Shown piece by piece: positions 58,652 to 64,000 of a stretch of 64,000 bases of DNA. The translations under genes were made by a program, and so were the position numbers. The notes under the pieces are model-generated. The model saw only the letters and a program-made list of their open reading frames with translations. It was not told where the DNA came from and made no database searches. The stretch's first letter is position 1; every line of letters begins with the position of its first letter. This DNA comes from Streptomyces justiciae (GTDB lineage: Bacteria > Actinomycetota > Actinomycetes > Streptomycetales > Streptomycetaceae): assembly GCF_015163075.1 (NCBI RefSeq), contig NZ_JADDXU010000002.1:62001-126000 (forward strand), given 5' to 3'.

Positions 58652-61534
58652 TCAGGTCCCTTCCAGCGCCTCCCTCAGTCCACTGCTGTCCGTGCCCATC
58701 TTCCGGTAGACCGCTGACAGCAGGCGTACCACGGTCTGCTCATCTGTGTGCAATTTCTTCGCGATCTCCGACCTGCTCAAGCCTTCCACCGTCAGGTTGG
58801 CTGCCATGCGCTCCCGGGACGTGAGCGTGTCCGTCTCCGTGCTGTGCAGCCGGCGTGGGCGCAGGCCCGCCGCGGCCAGCTCGTCGCGGGCCTCCTCCAC
58901 CAGCCCGTCGGCGCCGCACTGCACTGCCGCGTCCAACCCCCGGTACAGGTACTCGGCAGCCTCCGCCGCCCGCCCCGTCCGCCGCAGCTCGGTGCCCAGG
59001 GCCACCAGCGCACACGCCAGCTCGTACCCGGCCGGGGAGCATTCCAGGTGGGCGACGGCCTCCTCCAGGTACTTCACCCGCGCTGAACCCGACGAGACCT
59101 CGGCTGCCGTGCGCAGCGCCTGGCCGATGGCCGAGGGGGTGCCGAACTGGCGGGCTCGGGAGAGGGCCTCGAGGGCGGTGGTGACCGCGCGTTCGGGGGT
59201 GTCGTGGCTCTCCGCTCGGGCCAGGTGGAGCTGCCAGGGGCACCAGGCGGGGTTGCGGATGCCGCGTGGGTCGAGGCGGCGGCCCGCGGAGGCCAGCTGG
59301 TTCACCGCGTCCTTGGTGAGGCCGCGGGCGAGGAGCAGTTCGCCGTACACGGTCTGGGCGTCGGGGAAGACGACGGCGGCCGGGAAGGGCTCGCTGAAGG
59401 CGTAGTCCTCGGCGGTCTGCGCGGCCTCCGTGACGCGGCCGCGGGCGAGGAGGACCTCGATGAGGATGCCGACGGCGTACCAGTGGGCGGGGGTGCCGGG
59501 GCCGACGCGTTCGGCCAGCCGCAGTCCCGCGCGGACGAAGTCCTCGGCCTCGGCGAGGCGCCCTCGGCGGTAGCGGACGTAGGCGAGGAGCGTGTAGCCG
59601 AAGGAGAGGTGGGCGCCGCGCCAGCCCTGGCGTTCGAAGTCGGCGATGCCGGCGGCGAAGAGTTCCTCGGTGCGGCCGGGGCGGTCGGCGTACATGAAGG
59701 CGAGCGCGACCAGGACCGGTACCTCGAAGCCGCGGTCGGGTTCGGCCCAGCCGAGGCCGCCGGCGAGGGCGCGTTCGGCGTGGTGGAGGGCGACGTGGGC
59801 GGGTTCGCCGCGCAGGACGGCGTCCCAGGTGCGCAGACCGATGATGTACCGCTCGGTGAGGTCGCGGCCCTTGAGGCGGTCGGCGAGTTTGGTGAGGCGG
59901 CGGGAGCGGGAGGGGTGGTCGGGTTCGTCGGCCCGGAAGGCGTCCCACATGAACTGCTCGGAGACCATGCGCAGCTTGACGCGGGCGTCGTCGGTGACGC
60001 GGATCTCGCGGGCGAGGGTGTCGGAGGCCTCGGCGAGGCGGTCGCTGTGGGCGAGGACCTGGGAGAGGCGGTAGACGATGCGGTGGCGCAACTCCCGGTC
60101 GGCTATGGGTTCTTCGAGGGCGGCGCGCAGATGGTTGACGGTGGTGGCGGGTTCGGTGAGCAGGGAGGCGCTGCCGAGTTCGTGGAGGACGGCGGCCCGG
60201 TCCTCGAAGGGCGGGGGTTCGCGCAGGGCGCGGGCGAGGTAGCTGCGGGCGGCGTCGGGGGCGCCGGAGCGGAGGGTCTCGGCGGCGGCGGCGCGCAACT
60301 GCTGGACGACCCAGGTGTCGCCGTCGGGGTGGGTCTCCAGGAGGTGGCGGGCGGCGGCGGAGGGGCCCTGTCCGTCGTTGATCAGGCACCAGGCGGCCTG
60401 GCCGTGCAGGGCGACGCGGACGCCGGAGGGGATGGCCCGGTAGACGGCGGTGGCGATGAGGGGGTGGACGAACTCCAGGGTCTCGGCGCCGGTGAGGATA
60501 CGGGCGCCGCGCAGGGCGTCGGCGGCGTCCGCGGCTTCTTCGTGGCCGAGGCCCGCGACGGCGGCGGCGAGCATGGGGTGGATCTCGGTGCCGAGGACGG
60601 CGCAGGCCCAGGCGAAGCGGACGGTGGAGGTGCCGAGGCGTTCGAGGCGGGCGATCAGACCGCTGCCCTTGACGGCGGCGGCGAGGTCGCGCAGGAGATG
60701 GGCGCCGGCCTCGGTGGGGTTGAGGCCGCGGTCGTGGACCTTGGCGGTGAGCTCGACGGTCTCGAAGGGGTTGCCCGCGGTGACGGCCCAGCACTCGCGG
60801 CAGAACGCGTCGTCGGCGTGCGTGCCGAGGGCCTCCCGGACGAGACCGGCCACGGCGACGGCGCTGAGCGGTTCGAGGTCGATGGGGCGACCGCCCGCAC
60901 GCCCCGGCAGTCCCCTGAACGACTCGGCGTGATCGGGGAGTTCGTCGGGCCGGTACGCCACGACGACCAGCAGCGGCAGTTCCTCGGCGCGGGGCGCGAA
61001 CGCGGCGAGCCAGCCCAGGGATTCCGGGTCCGCCCAGTGCGCGTCGTCGAGGGCGAGGACCATCGGGGCGCGCTGCACGGCGAGATGGGTGAGCACCCAG
61101 TCGAGGCCGTCGCGCAGGCCCTGCGGGTCGGGCGGGGCGCCGTCGGTCGGGGCGCACAGGCCGAGGGCGGGGCCGACGATGTCGTACCAACTGCCCAGCT
61201 GGGCGCGGAGATCGGCCTCCGCCGCGCCGGCGAACTGGGGTTGCAGCAGTTGCCGGGCGACGTGGAAGGCGACGCGCTGTTCCTGGTCGCCGCCGCGGGC
61301 GGAGAGGACGGTGCAGCCGCGGGCGGCGGCGCGGCGGCGGACCTCGGCCATCAGGGTCGTCTTGCCGAGTCCGGCGGGTCCGGCGAAGGCGAGGAGGGCG
61401 CCGCGGGGCTGCCCGGCCGGTTCGGCGCCGTCCGGGCGCAAGCCGGTGAGTTCTCCCAACGCCTCGTCCACTGCGGCGAGTTCGCTCTCGCGCTCGAAGA
61501 GCGTTCGGTTGATCCGCATGCTGCGCCGACCCAT
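58652..61534 (-). CDS. LAL-type LuxR-family regulator (large ATP-binding)
   Basis: A 960-residue regulator. The N-terminal ATPase has Walker A AGPAGLGKTTLMAE (GPAGLGKT at 52-59) and a Walker B-like MVLALDDAHW. A long helical TPR-like middle (VALHHAERALAGGLGWAEPD) follows. The C-terminus is a helix-turn-helix of the LuxR type: SRERMAANLTVEGLSRSEIA, KKLHTDEQTVVRLLSAVYRK. LAL regulators often activate secondary-metabolite or sugar operons, but no cluster of that kind is next to it. The ATG at 61534 gives the usual N-terminus before the P-loop. Confidence 0.87.
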   Translation of the reverse strand: MGRRSMRINRTLFERESELAAVDEALGELTGLRPDGAEPAGQPRGALLAFAGPAGLGKTTLMAEVRRRAAARGCTVLSARGGDQEQRVAFHVARQLLQPQFAGAAEADLRAQLGSWYDIVGPALGLCAPTDGAPPDPQGLRDGLDWVLTHLAVQRAPMVLALDDAHWADPESLGWLAAFAPRAEELPLLVVVAYRPDELPDHAESFRGLPGRAGGRPIDLEPLSAVAVAGLVREALGTHADDAFCRECWAVTAGNPFETVELTAKVHDRGLNPTEAGAHLLRDLAAAVKGSGLIARLERLGTSTVRFAWACAVLGTEIHPMLAAAVAGLGHEEAADAADALRGARILTGAETLEFVHPLIATAVYRAIPSGVRVALHGQAAWCLINDGQGPSAAARHLLETHPDGDTWVVQQLRAAAAETLRSGAPDAARSYLARALREPPPFEDRAAVLHELGSASLLTEPATTVNHLRAALEEPIADRELRHRIVYRLSQVLAHSDRLAEASDTLAREIRVTDDARVKLRMVSEQFMWDAFRADEPDHPSRSRRLTKLADRLKGRDLTERYIIGLRTWDAVLRGEPAHVALHHAERALAGGLGWAEPDRGFEVPVLVALAFMYADRPGRTEELFAAGIADFERQGWRGAHLSFGYTLLAYVRYRRGRLAEAEDFVRAGLRLAERVGPGTPAHWYAVGILIEVLLARGRVTEAAQTAEDYAFSEPFPAAVVFPDAQTVYGELLLARGLTKDAVNQLASAGRRLDPRGIRNPAWCPWQLHLARAESHDTPERAVTTALEALSRARQFGTPSAIGQALRTAAEVSSGSARVKYLEEAVAHLECSPAGYELACALVALGTELRRTGRAAEAAEYLYRGLDAAVQCGADGLVEEARDELAAAGLRPRRLHSTETDTLTSRERMAANLTVEGLSRSEIAKKLHTDEQTVVRLLSAVYRKMGTDSSGLREALEGT

Positions 61535-61643
61535 GGCACACCCCCTGCCGCGGTGGTACGTCCGCGCGGGGAGCGGGCGCACACCGTGACCTACAGGCAC
61601 CTCAGCGTACGCCTCACGGGGGTCGCGCGACCCGGTTCGGCCG

Positions 61644-62252
61644 TTACTGCCCGAGGCTGTCGGCGGGTTTCCGGTGCCGCTCGTGATGCCGGGCCACCCG
61701 CGCCCGGTTTCCGCAGGCCGGCTTGCACCACTCCTGCCGTGGATGGTCCTTGAGGAAGTACCGCACACAGCGCGGCGCGTGGCAGGCGCGCAGGCGGTTT
61801 CGGTCGGGACCGGCGAGGAAGGAGATCGCTGCGCGCGCGAGCACGGCCGTGAGGTCGTCCTCACCGTCCGACACCCGGTGCTCCACGACGGGTTCGGCGT
61901 CCTCGGGCCAGTGCAGCACCGGGACCGTGGGCGTGCGGGCGGCCGCCGTGTTGAGTAGATCGACGGCGTCCGGCACCGGCATCAGCCGGGCCGCGTCGGC
62001 GGGGCTCGGGGCTCCCGGGCGTACCGCGCGGGCGAACAAGGCTCGCACCGCCGCGCGCAGTTCGCGTACGGCGGCCACCTCCGCGTCCCCGGCGGTGAAG
62101 CCCGGCGCCACGGTGTCGGGGTGGGCCTGGACCCAGGTCGTGAGGCCTGCCGGGTCGGTCAGGTCGTCGGCGACGCCGCCATGGCCGTCGTGGCGGATGG
62201 TGAGGGCGAGGTCCAGGGCGAGGCGGGCGTCCCTGCTGAGCGAGTCCGGCAT
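61644..62252 (-). CDS. CGNR zinc-finger protein (ABATE domain)
   Basis: A 202-residue protein. The N-terminal part (LALTIRHDGHGGVADDLTDP, AEVAAVRELRAAVRALFARA) is the ABATE-type stress-sensing region. The C-terminal zinc finger reads ACHAPRCVRYFLKDHPRQEW then CKPACGNRARVARHHERHR, where CGNR is the family signature. Such proteins are thought to be small transcriptional regulators; the target is unknown. The start at 62252 fits the family length. Confidence 0.87.
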   Translation of the reverse strand: MPDSLSRDARLALDLALTIRHDGHGGVADDLTDPAGLTTWVQAHPDTVAPGFTAGDAEVAAVRELRAAVRALFARAVRPGAPSPADAARLMPVPDAVDLLNTAAARTPTVPVLHWPEDAEPVVEHRVSDGEDDLTAVLARAAISFLAGPDRNRLRACHAPRCVRYFLKDHPRQEWCKPACGNRARVARHHERHRKPADSLGQ

Positions 62253-62275
62253 GGATCTAATGATAAGGGGCGGGT

Positions 62276-63184
62276 TTACCCATTAGCGGCCTCGGGCGGC
62301 ACCACCGCCACCGGGCTCGCCGCGTGCAGCAGCACCGCCTGCGTCACCGACCCCATCATGCGGGCCGGTGCCAGCAGCCTGCGCCGGTGGCGGCCGACGA
62401 CGACCAGCTCGGCGTCCTTCGAGGCGGCGACGAGATGCCCGGCTGCGTCGCCCGGCGCGGCGTGGATGTCGACCGGCACGTCCGGGTGGCGCTTGCGGTG
62501 CGGAGCGAGGAAGCCCTCGGCGAGCGTACGGGTCTCGTTCTCGACGGCGTCCTGGTCGACGATCGGCGGGACGAGTTCGCCGGGGACGGCCCAGGCCTGG
62601 AGTGGCCACTGGTAGGCGGCGACCACTTGGAGGCGGGCGCCGCGCAGGCCGGCCTCGGTGTGGGCGAAGGCGAGCGTCGCCTCGTCGGGGGCGTCGACCT
62701 GGAGGCCGACGACCACGCGGGGTCCCGGCTCGACGGCCATGCCCTCATCGTCGTGCACCTCGCGGTCCGGGCGGGGCACCACGACCACCGGGCACTCCGC
62801 GTCGCGGGCCGCGGCCATGCCGTTGGAGCCGAGCAGCAGACTGGCGAAACCGCCGCGTCCCCGGGAGCCGAGCACCAACAGCTGGGCCGAGGAGCCGAGT
62901 TCGGGCACCACGGCACTCGGCGCGCCCTCCTGCGCGAGGTACTCCACGACGGGCCGGTCGGCGATGTCCGCGAGGCGTTCGCGCACGTCGTCGAGGACCG
63001 GGTCGTCGTCCGGCGCGGGCGGCCCGGCGACCAGCACGTCGGGCTGGGCCCAGGCGGCGTACTGCCGCACATGAACCACCCGCAGCGGCGCCCGGCGTCT
63101 GCGGGCGGCGTCCACGGCCCAGTCCAGGGCGCGCAGGCTGTCGTCCGAACCGTCGACCGCAGCGATGACCGGCAGGGTGCTCAT
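62276..63184 (-). CDS. Universal stress protein with two Usp domains
   Basis: A 302-residue protein with two Usp domains. The first ends with the ATP-binding GSRGRGGFASLLLGSNGMAA; the second has GRHRRRLLAPARMMGSVTQA, a less canonical nucleotide loop. Usp proteins respond to starvation and redox stress and often bind ATP. GGAACCC-type sequence precedes the ATG at 63184. It stands alone between the CGNR gene and the DUF397 gene. Confidence 0.88.
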   Translation of the reverse strand: MSTLPVIAAVDGSDDSLRALDWAVDAARRRRAPLRVVHVRQYAAWAQPDVLVAGPPAPDDDPVLDDVRERLADIADRPVVEYLAQEGAPSAVVPELGSSAQLLVLGSRGRGGFASLLLGSNGMAAARDAECPVVVVPRPDREVHDDEGMAVEPGPRVVVGLQVDAPDEATLAFAHTEAGLRGARLQVVAAYQWPLQAWAVPGELVPPIVDQDAVENETRTLAEGFLAPHRKRHPDVPVDIHAAPGDAAGHLVAASKDAELVVVGRHRRRLLAPARMMGSVTQAVLLHAASPVAVVPPEAANG

Positions 63185-63341
63185 GGGTTCCTCACCTCCG
63201 GGATACGACCGTCCCCCGGGGCCAGCCTCGCTCAGGCGGTCACCCCGGGGGTGTGCTCACGGTCGCGTGTCCGGAAAAACGGGTGGAACACCCCCGGATC
63301 AGCGGCGCGCTTCGAGCCGCGCCACCTCGCCGTACCTCATC

Positions 63342-63584
63342 TCACGTGAGGTCGAACTCCCCTTCCCTCGCGCCCGACACGAAGGCACCCCACTCGGCGG
63401 GTGTGAAGATCAGGGAAGGGCTCTCCGGGCGGCCGCTGTTGCGCATCGCGATGAATCCCTCGACAAAGGCGATCTGGACATCCCCCAGGCCACGGCTGCT
63501 GGACTGCCATTCGGCGGTGCTGAGGTCCAGCTCGGGCTTGTCCCAGCCCATGAGCGGCTGCTGCTGGATGGTGGTCTCGGCCAC
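63342..63584 (-). CDS. DUF397 family protein
   Basis: An 80-residue protein with the DUF397 core: WQSSSRGLGDVQIAFVEGFI, MRNSGRPESPSLIFTPAEW and AFVSGAREGEFD. In Streptomyces DUF397 genes usually sit beside an XRE-type regulator of the BldB/Scr1 group; here no such partner is within the window to its left, and a thiolase fragment is to its right. GGAGGAGCACGG precedes the ATG at 63584. Confidence 0.85.
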   Translation of the reverse strand: MAETTIQQQPLMGWDKPELDLSTAEWQSSSRGLGDVQIAFVEGFIAMRNSGRPESPSLIFTPAEWGAFVSGAREGEFDLT

Positions 63585-63691
63585 GTCCGTGCTCCTCCCG
63601 ATTGCGTCGTCCGCGGGCCAGCCTAGCGATCGACTCCGACCGCCGACAGGCCACGTGAGGGGGACCTTTCAACGACCTTCCGGGTGGCGTT

Positions 63692-64000
63692 TCACGCATC
63701 AGGGGGTTCGGACCCCACGAGCCACATCGAGAAGAACTGCGAGCCGCCGCCGTAGGCGTGCCCGAGCACCTTCCGCGCCCCGTCCACCTGGTGCTCCCCG
63801 GCCTGCCCGCGCACCTGGAGGGCCGCCTCCGCGAAGCGGATCATGCCGGAGGCGCCGATGGGGTTGGTGGACAGCACGCCGCCCGACATGTTGACGGGAA
63901 GGTCGCCGTCGAGTTCCGTCACGCCCGACTCGGTGAGCTTCCAGCCCTCGCCCTCGTCGGCGAATCCCAGGTTCTCCAGCCACATCGGCTCGTACCAGGA
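63692..64000 (-). CDS. Thiolase (acetyl-CoA acetyltransferase), C-terminal fragment
   Basis: The last 102 codons of a minus-strand gene whose start lies beyond the right edge. The sequence reads PVNMSGGVLSTNPIGASGMI, RFAEAALQVRGQAGEHQVDG and KVLGHAYGGGSQFFSMWLV. The NMSGG/NPIGASG stretch matches the C-terminal half of SCP-x-like thiolases and lipid-transfer-type acetyltransferases. The active-site cysteine half is not in the window. No frame break is visible. Confidence 0.85.
   Translation of the reverse strand, partial: SWYEPMWLENLGFADEGEGWKLTESGVTELDGDLPVNMSGGVLSTNPIGASGMIRFAEAALQVRGQAGEHQVDGARKVLGHAYGGGSQFFSMWLVGSEPPDA

Overview
The window is high-GC actinobacterial DNA, almost certainly from a Streptomyces chromosome. 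It carries a two-domain, sortase-anchored chaplin, a SsgA-like sporulation protein, an NsdA/NsdB-like developmental regulator, SPW and DUF397 proteins, and many GTG/TTG starts. No rRNA, tRNA, CRISPR array, transposase or phage gene was recognised. Functions come from reading motifs in translations; no database search was run.

Layout. 1-2.9 kb: the start of a PPOX-family gene running off the left edge, a small conserved hypothetical, an aldehyde dehydrogenase and a MarR regulator. 2.9-9.0 kb: a urea/amide module, with a signal-less AmiC-like sensor followed by urtABCDE. A GlnR-like box and a strong promoter-like sequence lie before urtA, and a hairpin separates urtA from urtB. 9.1-11.7 kb: an ECF42-type sigma factor with its DGPF/YciI partner, and an acyl-CoA-dehydrogenase-like protein. 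11.7-19.2 kb: a six-gene organosulfur operon on the minus strand (sfnG-like, two SfnB/DszC-like monooxygenases, FMN reductase, SsuD-like monooxygenase, alpha/beta hydrolase). It is preceded by a 27-residue leader peptide with a Cys-Cys pair and is divergent from a LysR regulator. 19.5-24.9 kb: a light-response/DNA-repair group (SDR-DUF2867 protein, photolyase, B12-type MerR regulator, ECF sigma factor, SPW membrane protein). 24.9-33.7 kb: accessory genes, including an ArsR-AHSA1 fusion with a palindromic operator candidate, a duplicated-domain secreted protein, a tandem-repeat block, a kinase pair, a secreted jelly-roll-like protein, two acetyltransferases, an epimerase and a deaminase.

33.8-38.8 kb holds the most unusual locus. 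One 1,436-codon ORF joins about ten membrane helices, a PAS region, an intact GGDEF domain and an intact EAL domain to a complete PLP-dependent alpha-oxoamine synthase. Eight bases downstream is a methyltransferase resembling the NNMT/PNMT/TEMT amine methyltransferases. This suggests a c-di-GMP-linked, membrane-bound pathway that makes an amino-ketone and then methylates it.

38.9-49.2 kb: the chaplin, a secreted tripeptidyl-aminopeptidase-like hydrolase, a DUF4232-like protein, a glutamate-synthase-family protein, a MarR/thioesterase pair sharing a perfect operator-like palindrome, arginine deiminase with an antiporter, a baeRF protein, a small membrane protein and the SsgA-like protein. 49.4-64 kb: an ECF sigma factor fused to a zinc-binding anti-sigma-like domain, membrane helices and a Pro/Thr-rich tail; a PAS-PP2C phosphatase; the NsdA-like regulator; a phosphotransferase; a secreted amidase; a large LuxR (LAL) regulator; a CGNR protein; a universal stress protein; a DUF397 protein; and a thiolase fragment at the right edge.
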